A stretch of 15,754 bases of DNA from an uncultured Collinsella sp. Its GTDB lineage: Bacteria > Actinomycetota > Coriobacteriia > Coriobacteriales > Coriobacteriaceae. The position numbers and the translations under genes are program-made. The DNA is taken from contig USHR01000025.1 of NCBI GenBank assembly GCA_900554495.1, positions 1-15,754 on the forward strand, given 5' to 3'. How positions within the stretch are numbered: the first letter of the stretch is position 1; each line of letters begins with the position of its first letter. The notes below the pieces were generated by a model. That model searched no databases. It was not told the origin of the DNA and saw nothing but the letters and a program-made list of their open reading frames with translations. This document shows positions 7,433 through 13,737 of this stretch, in pieces.

Positions 7433-7442
7433 CGAACGGCGG
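7421..7442. terminator. Hairpin between convergent genes
   Basis: CCGCCGTTC (7421-7429) and GAACGGCGG (7434-7442) form a perfect 9-bp stem whose left arm encodes the last residues of the nitroreductase and whose loop holds its stop codon. No T-run follows on either strand, so it may stabilise 3' ends or terminate weakly rather than act as a classical terminator. Confidence 0.4.
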
Positions 7443-7448
7443 ACCCAA

Positions 7449-8726
7449 TTAGTCGACCGGGTGGTAGAAGGTGTCGACGACCGTTTGCTTTACGTTGTCC
7501 TGGTCCAGATAGAACTCGGCGAAGGTGTCGCCCTGCTGCATGGTGCCCTGCAGCGTCACGACATCAAACGAAGTCAGGCCGTGCTCGAGCATCGTAGTCG
7601 CTAGATAGCTGAACTCATCGAGACCCAAATTGGTCCACGTATAGTCGCCCATGGCCTGATACAGGCTGATGAGCATGGCGGGGTTGCTCTTGGCACTGCT
7701 GAGCACCTTCGATGCAAACGCCTGCACGTAGCTCACCTGGCGCGCTGTACGATCCAGCGAAGACGTCAGATTCGTCGTGTCGCGCCACTGCACATACTTT
7801 TCCGCCGTTGTACCAAACAGCGTGGTCTCCTGGCCCTCGACAACCGACGTGCCCGGCACGGTCTGCGTAGGCACCAGCGTCACGCCGCCGATGGAATCGC
7901 TAATGGGAGCCACACCCTCGATATTAAGCGTGTAGTAATAGTCGACCGGAATGTTATCGAGCACGCGCGAGGCAGCGGCGGCCGTCAGCGCCGATGAGTT
8001 ATCGCCATCGGTGCCATAGGCAAACTGCAAGCACAGCTGCTCGGTCACCTGGCCGGCAAACGAACCGTTGGAATACGTATCTACGGCAACCATACTGTCA
8101 CGCGGGATGATAATGCCGCGGGCCTCGCCCGTGTCAGTATTAAGCGCTACGACCATCACGGTATCGGACTGGCCCTTCTGGGTGCCGTCATCGTTATTAC
8201 GGCCATCAAAGCCGATAAACGCCACCGTGGCCATATGCTTGTTGAGCGCATACTTCTTGCCGTTATAGGTAATGGTGTCGCCCTTGGCCTTAATGACCTT
8301 TTCGGTCTTTTCCTCAATCTTCTTTTTGCCTTGGTTCACGCTGTGATTCGCAAAGCCCCAGCCGGCAGCAGCAACCGCACCAATCACGAGCAGCACGATC
8401 ACGAGCGTGCGAATGCGACGACGGCGCTTGATGCGCTTGATCGACTCTTTGGAGCGTCGACGACGCTGAGGTCCCGCCTCATCAAGCGAAGGCCACTCTA
8501 CCTCATCAACAGGCTGCGCCGCAGCTTCATCGGTCTTTGCCGATGCGTCGGACGGAGCATCGTCCTTGCTCTTGGATTTTTCGCCAGATTGAGGCGTCGG
8601 AGTGTCTTTGGCCTCCCATTGAGGCTCGACAGGCTCCGCCACATCCTGAACCTGATGCTCGGGATTGTTTACTTGATTTTCGTCGGGATCCACCGCATCG
8701 ATAAAGTGCTTGCCACGGGGGTTCAT
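7449..8726 (-). CDS. LCP (LytR-CpsA-Psr) family cell-wall protein
   Basis: This 425-aa protein has a long cytoplasmic N-terminus (1-105, acidic and low-complexity, then a very basic block QRRRRSKESIKRIKRRRR), one membrane segment (about 107-126) and an extracellular LCP domain (about 165-345). LCP proteins transfer lipid-linked glycopolymers such as teichoic acid-like or capsular chains to peptidoglycan. Conserved positions seen are Asp188 in QSDTVMVVALN, PRD at 208-210, the VDYYYTLNIEGV and DSIGGV blocks (261-282), and the Arg-rich stretch Arg315, DRTARQ (325-330) that binds pyrophosphate. A C-terminal ~80-residue extension follows. The start lies 2 bases after the sortase stop, with AGGAG about 11 bases upstream, so it is co-transcribed with the sortase. 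Which polymer it attaches is not shown. Confidence 0.93.
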   Translation of the reverse strand: MNPRGKHFIDAVDPDENQVNNPEHQVQDVAEPVEPQWEAKDTPTPQSGEKSKSKDDAPSDASAKTDEAAAQPVDEVEWPSLDEAGPQRRRRSKESIKRIKRRRRIRTLVIVLLVIGAVAAAGWGFANHSVNQGKKKIEEKTEKVIKAKGDTITYNGKKYALNKHMATVAFIGFDGRNNDDGTQKGQSDTVMVVALNTDTGEARGIIIPRDSMVAVDTYSNGSFAGQVTEQLCLQFAYGTDGDNSSALTAAAASRVLDNIPVDYYYTLNIEGVAPISDSIGGVTLVPTQTVPGTSVVEGQETTLFGTTAEKYVQWRDTTNLTSSLDRTARQVSYVQAFASKVLSSAKSNPAMLISLYQAMGDYTWTNLGLDEFSYLATTMLEHGLTSFDVVTLQGTMQQGDTFAEFYLDQDNVKQTVVDTFYHPVD

Positions 8727-8728
8727 GA

Positions 8729-9547
8729 CTATTTTGTCTCCTGGTCGTTTGTTAACACACCGCTCACAATATAGCGCGAGTTGCCCTGCGAACTATCGAG
8801 CATGCAGGTGCTCAACTGTACAATCTTACTATCTGCATCAAGTGTCACGCCGTCACGTACATTTTTGAGCAATGCGTCCGGATTACAGACCGAATTAAAG
8901 TAGTCCTGGCGCACGGCAGGGTCGGCAAAGTTAAACGAGTTGAGAATGTGGCGATCGTCATATTGATAGGCCGAGACAATCTTGTACTTCAGAATATGGC
9001 CCGGCGTGTAGATATAGAACTCGGTGTTCTCGTTAAAGAAGTCCGCGTCCTCAAAGTTATGCAAGTTGTGGAACACGCCGCCGTTCACGTGGCCGTAGAT
9101 CACCGTCACGGGGTCGCTAAAGTCACGCGCGTTTGCCATCTGACTAAACGCCGTGCCGTAGGGGTCGTACTTACCGTCCTTGTCGTGGTCCAGATAAAAC
9201 AGATCGTCCGTCGTGCTCTGCAGCAAGGGCGTGTTGATATCCGCACCCGGAATGTAGAGCCACGCATAGATATCGGCATTCTCTTGAATGAGCGGAGCGA
9301 AGTCGATGGGGTTGTCCGGCAGCTCCTTGCCCTTTGATTCGACCTTCGTGGCGGGCTTGCCTGTTGCACTCATCTCCTCGGCGCGCTGCTGCTCTAGATG
9401 ATTCATATAGAGCACGTAGCCGCCGCAGCCGACTGCAACCAGTAACAACACCACGAAAACGCCCTTGAGTATCGTGGCGCGACGCTTTTTGTCCGAGTCG
9501 CCCATATGCTTGACTTCCATATGCTTGCCCTGCGGCTGCTGTGCCAT
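8729..9547 (-). CDS. srtB: Class B sortase
   Basis: This 272-aa membrane-anchored cysteine transpeptidase cleaves sorting signals and links surface proteins to peptidoglycan. The N-terminus is cytoplasmic, with a membrane segment at about 27-48 and an extracellular catalytic domain from about residue 78. The triad is visible: His153 in VIYGHVNGG, Cys248 in QLSTCML, and Arg258 in NSRYIV. The NPIDFAPLIQENADIYAWLYIPG start and the extra helix region after the His are typical of class B rather than A. The ATG at 9547 has GGGAG 4 bases upstream. No separate promoter is evident; it lies just after the terminator of the SPATG protein gene and is followed by the LCP gene 2 bases away. The adjacent SPATG protein is the likely substrate, since C. 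difficile SrtB is known to use (S/P)PxTG motifs. Confidence 0.93.
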   Translation of the reverse strand: MAQQPQGKHMEVKHMGDSDKKRRATILKGVFVVLLLVAVGCGGYVLYMNHLEQQRAEEMSATGKPATKVESKGKELPDNPIDFAPLIQENADIYAWLYIPGADINTPLLQSTTDDLFYLDHDKDGKYDPYGTAFSQMANARDFSDPVTVIYGHVNGGVFHNLHNFEDADFFNENTEFYIYTPGHILKYKIVSAYQYDDRHILNSFNFADPAVRQDYFNSVCNPDALLKNVRDGVTLDADSKIVQLSTCMLDSSQGNSRYIVSGVLTNDQETK

Positions 9548-9573
9548 GGTGCTCCCTTACCCTGTAAATCGGT

Positions 9574-9604
9574 CAAAAAAAGGACCCGCACAAGTACGGG
9601 TCCT
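9574..9604 (-). terminator. Internal terminator between surface protein and sortase
   Basis: Arms AGGACCCG (9581-9588) and CGGGTCCT (9597-9604) are followed on the minus strand by seven T. A smaller hairpin (ACGGTT/AACCGT, 9613-9626) precedes it. The sortase start is only about 30 bases further on, so sortase and LCP are probably expressed by partial read-through. Confidence 0.88.
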
Positions 9605-9633
9605 CAAATCTTACGGTTGAAACCGTGTGTGTG

Positions 9634-10197
9634 CTAGTTGTTCTTGCGAAGAGCAACAAAAGCGCAGGCAGCGCCAGCAGCGGCAACAGCAGCCACAGCG
9701 GCAACAGCGGTGGTGTTCACACCGGTAGCCGGGGACTTAGCACCGTTGTCGGTGGTAGCAGCGCCAGCAGCAGTCTTCTCAGCCACGATGGTGTAGGTGG
9801 AGAGCTTGGTGACCTTAAAGGTAACATTGCCGTTGTTGTCGGCAGTGAGGTTCAGGGTCTCCTTGCTACCGTCGTTGTGCTGGACATAGACGGTAACCTT
9901 GGCGTTGGCGTAAGCCTTGCCAAGGGTGAAGGTGACGGTCAGCGGGTTGGACTCAGAAACGGTACCCTCGACGGTCTCGGTGATCTCAAAGGAAGCGACC
10001 ACGTTGGCGTTGGCAGGGGTGCCCTCGGCGTTCTTGGTGGTGGAAACAACCTTGACGTTAGCGTTGTTAACGCTGGCGGTCACGTTGTTGGCGCCGGTGG
10101 CGGTGGTGTTGGCAGGGCTCGGGGCGGCGAAAGCAGCCACGGGCAGAGCCAGGGCAAGAGCGAGAACGCTCAGTGCTGCCATGAATCTCTTCTTCAT
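9634..10197 (-). CDS. Secreted cell-wall-anchored protein with SPATG sorting signal
   Basis: A 187-aa surface protein. Residues 1-25 are a signal peptide (MKKR, a hydrophobic core, cleavage probably after AAFA). The mature part is Ala/Thr/Asn-rich, with a beta-rich domain at about 65-140 (TVTFTLGKAYANAKVTVYV, then NGNVTFKVTKLSTYTIV) that resembles small beta-sandwich modules in other anchored proteins. The C-terminus is a complete cell-wall sorting signal: SPATG at 155-159, a hydrophobic Ala/Val segment at about 163-182, and the basic tail RKNN. The motif has Ser in place of the usual Leu, matching the (S/P)PxTG preference known for C. difficile SrtB, and a class B sortase gene lies just downstream. 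ATG at 10197 has GAGGAG 8 bases upstream. Its strong promoter and terminator suggest it is abundant. Function of the exposed domain is unknown. Confidence 0.88.
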   Translation of the reverse strand: MKKRFMAALSVLALALALPVAAFAAPSPANTTATGANNVTASVNNANVKVVSTTKNAEGTPANANVVASFEITETVEGTVSESNPLTVTFTLGKAYANAKVTVYVQHNDGSKETLNLTADNNGNVTFKVTKLSTYTIVAEKTAAGAATTDNGAKSPATGVNTTAVAAVAAVAAAGAACAFVALRKNN

Positions 10198-10244
10198 GTT
10201 AGGTACTCCTCAACTTGCAGCTTGTGGACCTTTAAGTGCGTAGT

Positions 10245-10274
10245 ATTATATCCCTTTTTTATAAATTGTGACTA
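10245..10274 (-). promoter_or_regulatory. Promoter of the SPATG surface protein gene
   Basis: On the minus strand a perfect TATAAT (10250-10245) is preceded, after an 18-base A/T-rich spacer, by TAGTCA (10274-10269). The 5' leader would be about 40 bases. The AT-rich spacer and consensus -10 box point to a strong promoter, probably serving the sortase and LCP genes as well. Confidence 0.6.
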
Positions 10275-10357
10275 ATGAGTTCTATATGAAACAACATTGC
10301 TGCTTTTTTGCTCACTCATTGGTCCCAAACAGCGACTTAGTGTGATGGTTCTGTGAC

Positions 10358-10942
10358 TTATTGGCCTTGTGCCACGGGCGTGACCTGCGAACCCACGCCG
10401 TTTGCACCGGTTTCGCTATCCTCGCTGTCCGCATCCTCGCCTTTTTGGGTATCGGCGATCGTTGCGGCAGCGGCAACAATACCGCGCTGAGGAGCCACGC
10501 CCGTCTGTGTCTGAGCGCCCTCGACAAGCTCCGTGCCGGCATGCGCGAGCTCAGCAGACTTGAACATCGCACTCAGGTCGACCCCGCCGCCAGCGTAACC
10601 GAGTGCGGCAAGTGCGATCACAATCGCCGCAACAACGACCGCAATCGGAACATAGCGATGCCATCCAGCGGGATTGAGCCCACTTCGGCGAGCAGCGGCA
10701 CGGCTAATGTAGCCCAGCGTTCCGTCGTGCTTGAGCTTAGAGCCCACCACGCGCTTGCGCCCCCACAGCGTCGACTCGGCCTGCATAGCCAAGCGAGCGC
10801 TTGCCGAAGGATAGCCGTATTTGGTGCGTTTGAACGAACCGTCGAACCCCGACGCGTGCTTGCCCCACGTCCGGGACGTCGTGCGGCGGTTAACTGGAGC
10901 CGCGCTCCGTCTATTCCGGTTTGGTTTTGAAGTCTCCGCCAT
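10358..10942 (-). CDS. Single-pass membrane protein of unknown function
   Basis: I do not recognise a family. From ATG at 10942 the product is 194 aa: a strongly basic N-terminal half (residues 1-95, rich in Arg, Lys, Ser), one clear membrane segment at about 97-118 (YVPIAVVVAAIVIALAALGY), and an exposed acidic, Ala/Thr/Gly-rich C-terminal part (about 119-194). The charge pattern predicts N-inside, C-outside. There is no enzyme motif and no sorting signal. The frame is open to a GTG at 10996, but a promoter-like pair at 10987-11015 would start the transcript near 10980, favouring the ATG at 10942; the ribosome site there is only GGGGG at 3 bases. It lies 84 bases after the regulator gene. The basic domain could bind nucleic acid or anionic partners at the membrane; this is inference. 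Confidence 0.65.
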   Translation of the reverse strand: MAETSKPNRNRRSAAPVNRRTTSRTWGKHASGFDGSFKRTKYGYPSASARLAMQAESTLWGRKRVVGSKLKHDGTLGYISRAAARRSGLNPAGWHRYVPIAVVVAAIVIALAALGYAGGGVDLSAMFKSAELAHAGTELVEGAQTQTGVAPQRGIVAAAATIADTQKGEDADSEDSETGANGVGSQVTPVAQGQ

Positions 10943-10986
10943 ACGCCCCCGCACGCTGTAACGCAATCGAAACATTACTGCTTTGG

Positions 10987-11015
10987 ACTGTAGCACACGC
11001 GCCGCACGCGGTCAC
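10987..11015 (-). promoter_or_regulatory. Putative promoter of the single-pass membrane protein gene
   Basis: On the minus strand GTGACC (11015-11010, 4 of 6) and TACAGT (10992-10987, 4 of 6) are separated by exactly 17 bases. This would give a leader of about 38 bases to the ATG at 10942. Confidence 0.35.
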
Positions 11016-11026
11016 GGGCACCTCGC

Positions 11027-12244
11027 TCAGCGGTCGTCGTCCTTCAGCAAGCGCCACAAGGTCGTGCGGCTTATTCCCAGCACCTCGGCAGCGCGGGTCC
11101 GGTTGCCCTGAAGGTAGCCTACGACCAGCCGCGCAATGTCGCGTTCGGTATCGGCCAGTGGACGCAGGATATACAGGTCGCTGTCGAGCGTCGGAGCGCC
11201 AAAGGTTGCGGTTTTGATGACGTCCTCCTGGGCGAGCACCTCCTCCGCCACCGCGCGCTCCGCCACACCCGACCCTACTAATATATAGAGTCGTTCCGAG
11301 ACCTCGCGAAGCTGCAGATAGTTGCGTGGCCAGCGATAGCCGTTGAGCGTCGAGGCAGCCTCCTCGGACATACTCGGAGCGGCAGTCCTAAAGACATCTG
11401 ACAGATATGACAAATACTGCGCAACCTTTTTCGATGCGCCACCCTGCTCGGCAATCGCAGGCGCCACACTTACTGCGCACGCCAAGCGCTCGGTTACAAA
11501 AGCGGCCTGATCACTTTCGCCACCGCCCGGCATATCGTTTGCCGTCAGAACCACATGGCAACGCGCGGCCAGCGCCGTGTCGGTCATCGTGGAGACAAGC
11601 TCGCGCAGACGCTGCGGCGAAAGTGCATGCCAGCCGCCAATACAAAGGGTCAGCCTTGCCTGGAACAGCGGCGATTCCGAGCTTTTGAGCAGATGGCGCC
11701 AGCCGCGATCCGTGAGCTCGTCAAGTGCCACGGACACAAAGGGTTCGTCAGCATAAGGCCCATCCAGATAGAGGCGTTTTGCAATCTCTGCCTGGCCGGC
11801 ACCCAGCTCGCCCTCCAACATGAGGGGCACGCCGCGGGCATAGCTTTCGCAGACGGGACCAGCGACCGCAGCGGCACCCTCGACAATGCCGTACGCGCTT
11901 GCCTCGTAGCGCGCTTCGACTTCATCCGCGTTAAGCCACTCAATACCCGCGTGTGCCGCCACACCGTGCACCTCGCGGACCACGACCACCCAAAGCGCGC
12001 CGTATTCCTTGGCGACCGGACGCACCGTGAGGCTCAAGCGCCCTCCCGCATGCCCCATCACCAGACGCATGCCATTGCCCACGCGCCCCAGGCGCTCGGC
12101 GACAAATGCCGCGACATCTTGCTCGAGTGCGACATCATCCATGGTCGAAATTGCCACGCGTCCATGCCCATCGATTGCCAACGCCGAGGCCCCGGCAGCA
12201 GCCAAGGCCTCGATCAAGATTTGTAGCTTGGCGTCACTGTTCAT
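11027..12244 (-). CDS. Degenerate sigma-54-activator-like regulator with Fis-type HTH
   Basis: This 405-aa protein is related to bacterial enhancer-binding proteins but has lost ATPase motifs. Residues 1-120 form a sensory-type N-terminal region of no clear family. The AAA+-like part (about 125-330) keeps the frame of the fold: GELGAGQ at 145-151 replaces GxxGxGK with Gln for the essential Lys; LCIGGWHAL at about 200-208 replaces the Walker B FLDE block; and GYRWPRNYLQLREV at 302-315 corresponds to the usual YPWPGNVRELxNV. No GAFTGA loop is present, so contact with sigma-54 is not expected. The C-terminus (about 367-402) is an intact Fis-type helix-turn-helix (GNRTRAAEVLGISRTTLWRLLK). It likely acts as a DNA-binding regulator that does not hydrolyse ATP. 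Start: ATG 12244 (AGGG 8 bases upstream); GTG 12268 is an alternative. Targets unknown; yeiH or the membrane protein gene are candidates by position. Confidence 0.82.
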   Translation of the reverse strand: MNSDAKLQILIEALAAAGASALAIDGHGRVAISTMDDVALEQDVAAFVAERLGRVGNGMRLVMGHAGGRLSLTVRPVAKEYGALWVVVVREVHGVAAHAGIEWLNADEVEARYEASAYGIVEGAAAVAGPVCESYARGVPLMLEGELGAGQAEIAKRLYLDGPYADEPFVSVALDELTDRGWRHLLKSSESPLFQARLTLCIGGWHALSPQRLRELVSTMTDTALAARCHVVLTANDMPGGGESDQAAFVTERLACAVSVAPAIAEQGGASKKVAQYLSYLSDVFRTAAPSMSEEAASTLNGYRWPRNYLQLREVSERLYILVGSGVAERAVAEEVLAQEDVIKTATFGAPTLDSDLYILRPLADTERDIARLVVGYLQGNRTRAAEVLGISRTTLWRLLKDDDR

Positions 12245-12293
12245 ATTGTGCCCTGTCCCCGGCGCCACGCCGCCACCGACGGCCGCGCGGACG

Positions 12294-12331
12294 AGTGTTT
12301 CAAAATTGAACGATATTGCTCACCAAACACT
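12294..12331. promoter_or_regulatory. Operator-like inverted repeats upstream of the Fis-HTH regulator
   Basis: AGTGTTT (12294-12300) and AAACACT (12325-12331) are exact complements, and between them lies TTCAAAATTGAA (12299-12310, partly overlapping). The position 50-90 bases upstream of the regulator start fits an autoregulatory site, but no clear promoter hexamers were found. Confidence 0.3.
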
Positions 12332-12368
12332 ATAGGGCAGAAGACGCCGTCCTGCGAGTATATGAGTT

Positions 12369-12468
12369 GCCCCGCATCGCCATCCTGGCGGGGCGATAAG
12401 AGCTCTTCGGGACCTATCAACCTGCGGACAAGCCATACCCGCAAGAGCTCCTATCGCTCCACCGCAGG
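12369..12468 (-). other. Candidate structured RNA between yeiH and the regulator
   Basis: Nested complementary segments: GCCCCGC (12369-12375) with GCGGGGC (12388-12394), the alternative CGCCA/TGGCG inside it, a long stem 12394-12407 with 12443-12456 (13 Watson-Crick pairs plus one position that is a G-U pair only on the minus strand), and CCTGCGG (12421-12427) with CCGCAGG (12462-12468), which crosses the long stem and so is either a pseudoknot or an alternative fold. No T-run follows any stem, so it is not a plain terminator. The wobble favours a minus-strand RNA, either the yeiH 3' region or the regulator's leader. No known riboswitch class was recognised. Confidence 0.4.
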
Positions 12469-12509
12469 CATGTGCTCACCAGCAACCAGCATGCAAATAA
12501 GCTGCTTCT

Positions 12510-13544
12510 CTACCAGGTTCCCAGCACGTGCTGCATTCCCAAACTCATGCACGCAATGCCAATCCAGCAGCAAAAACCCAACGCGATAGGCTTCCCGCCC
12601 TTTTTGACCAGCTCGACGATATCGGTATTAAAGCCAATAGCCGCCATGGCCATCACGATAAAGAGCTTCGACAGCTCCTTGATGGGCGCCGTAAAAGACG
12701 CGGGAAGCTGAAGCACCGTGGTGATCACGCTCGCCAGCACAAAGAACAGCACGAACATGGGAAACGCGCGTTTAAGCGAGAACGTGCTTCTGGCGTCGCC
12801 GCCGGCCTTGCGCGCCAGATGCATCTGCCAGCATGCGAGGACCAACGTGATGGGAATGATAGCCAGCGTCCTGGTGAGCTTGACCACCGTGGCGCTCTCG
12901 AGCACATTGGCGCCGGGGTGCATGCTGTCCCAGGCGCTCGCCGCAGCCGTTACGGACGAGGTGTCGTTGATGGCGGTACCGGCAAACAGGCCAAAGCCCT
13001 CGTTGGTCAGCCCGAGCATGCCGCCGAGCGTCGGAAACACGAGCGCCGCGATAACGTTAAACAGGAAGATGACCGAAATAGCCTGGGCAATCTCGCGATC
13101 GTCGGCATCGATGACGGGTGCGGTCGCAGCGATGGCAGAACCGCCGCAAATCGACGAACCCACACCCACAAGCGTCGCGATCTTGCCCGGCACGTTCATA
13201 ACGCGGCAGAGCACAAAGGCGATGACAAGCGAGGTCGAGATTGTCGCCACGATAATCGGCAGCGACTGGGCGCCCTTGGACAGAATCTGGGAGAGGTTCA
13301 TGCCAAAGCCAAGCAGGATAACCGCGTACTGCAAGACTTTTTTGGACGTATAGGTGACGCCGGCGGCGAGCTGTTCGCGACGATTCTTGGGAAAGACGAG
13401 CGCCAGGACCATGCCAAAGAGGATGGCGAATACCGGACCGCCGACCACCTCAACCTGTTTGCCGAGCAACGTCGCGGGAATGGCGATGATCAGGCAGAAC
13501 AAGACGCCTTTCCAGCGCTCGCGTACGATATTTGCCAGTTGCAT
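12510..13544 (-). CDS. YeiH/UPF0324 family membrane transporter
   Basis: A 344-aa polytopic membrane protein of the YeiH family (putative sulfate exporter family, transport substrate not firmly established). The two family signatures are present: GVGSSICGGSAIAATAP at 127-143 and GTAINDTSSVTAA at 189-201, which line the two halves of the fold. About ten hydrophobic segments are seen, beginning at residues 14-28 and 34-51. Length is typical. ATG at 13544 is preceded by AAGGA with a 7-base spacer. In proteobacteria relatives are usually next to a LysR-type regulator; here the divergent neighbour is a GntR/FadR-type regulator, which is the likely controller. A sulfur-compound role would fit cysE elsewhere in the window, but they are 11 kb apart and no direct link is visible. 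Confidence 0.92.
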   Translation of the reverse strand: MQLANIVRERWKGVLFCLIIAIPATLLGKQVEVVGGPVFAILFGMVLALVFPKNRREQLAAGVTYTSKKVLQYAVILLGFGMNLSQILSKGAQSLPIIVATISTSLVIAFVLCRVMNVPGKIATLVGVGSSICGGSAIAATAPVIDADDREIAQAISVIFLFNVIAALVFPTLGGMLGLTNEGFGLFAGTAINDTSSVTAAASAWDSMHPGANVLESATVVKLTRTLAIIPITLVLACWQMHLARKAGGDARSTFSLKRAFPMFVLFFVLASVITTVLQLPASFTAPIKELSKLFIVMAMAAIGFNTDIVELVKKGGKPIALGFCCWIGIACMSLGMQHVLGTW

Positions 13545-13629
13545 ATGGGATTCCTTCTTTCTATTTCACGTTTGCGACGGCTTATGATACGGCAACATTG
13601 AGCACAGCCTTGCGCAAACACAGACTAAG

Positions 13630-13691
13630 ATGCCGCGATAGTTCTCAGGCAACAGCCGAATTACCCACCGCGGAGAGCTGATTCGCGGCAT
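13630..13691. promoter_or_regulatory. Spaced inverted repeat in the yeiH-gntR divergent region
   Basis: ATGCCGCGA (13630-13638) and TCGCGGCAT (13683-13691) are exact 9-bp complements, centre to centre about 53 bp, close to five helical turns. The right arm overlaps the predicted -35 region of the gntR promoter. It could be a pair of operator half-sites for the FadR-type protein; a typical FadR-family site was not recognised. Confidence 0.35.
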
Positions 13692-13710
13692 AATTAACAG
13701 CTGATATATG
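13682..13710 (+). promoter_or_regulatory. Putative gntR promoter
   Basis: TATATG (13705-13710) is a reasonable -10 box, 27 bases upstream of the ATG; the -35 position at 17 bases holds TTCGCG, a weak match. A weak -35 would fit an activator-dependent or autoregulated promoter. Confidence 0.3.
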
Positions 13711-13737
13711 AGTGTGATAGAACGGTTGTGAGGCACT

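Noticed and set aside
7421..7442. Strong bidirectional terminator between nitroreductase and LCP genes
   Set aside because: The 9-bp hairpin is real but lacks T-runs, so only a weak role is proposed.
12369..12456. Simple Rho-independent terminator for yeiH
   Set aside because: Stems are present but no T-run follows on either strand.
12528..13601. 357-codon plus-strand frame opposite yeiH
   Set aside because: It lies almost entirely over a clearly recognisable YeiH gene; the product is a His/Arg/Gln-rich shadow translation.
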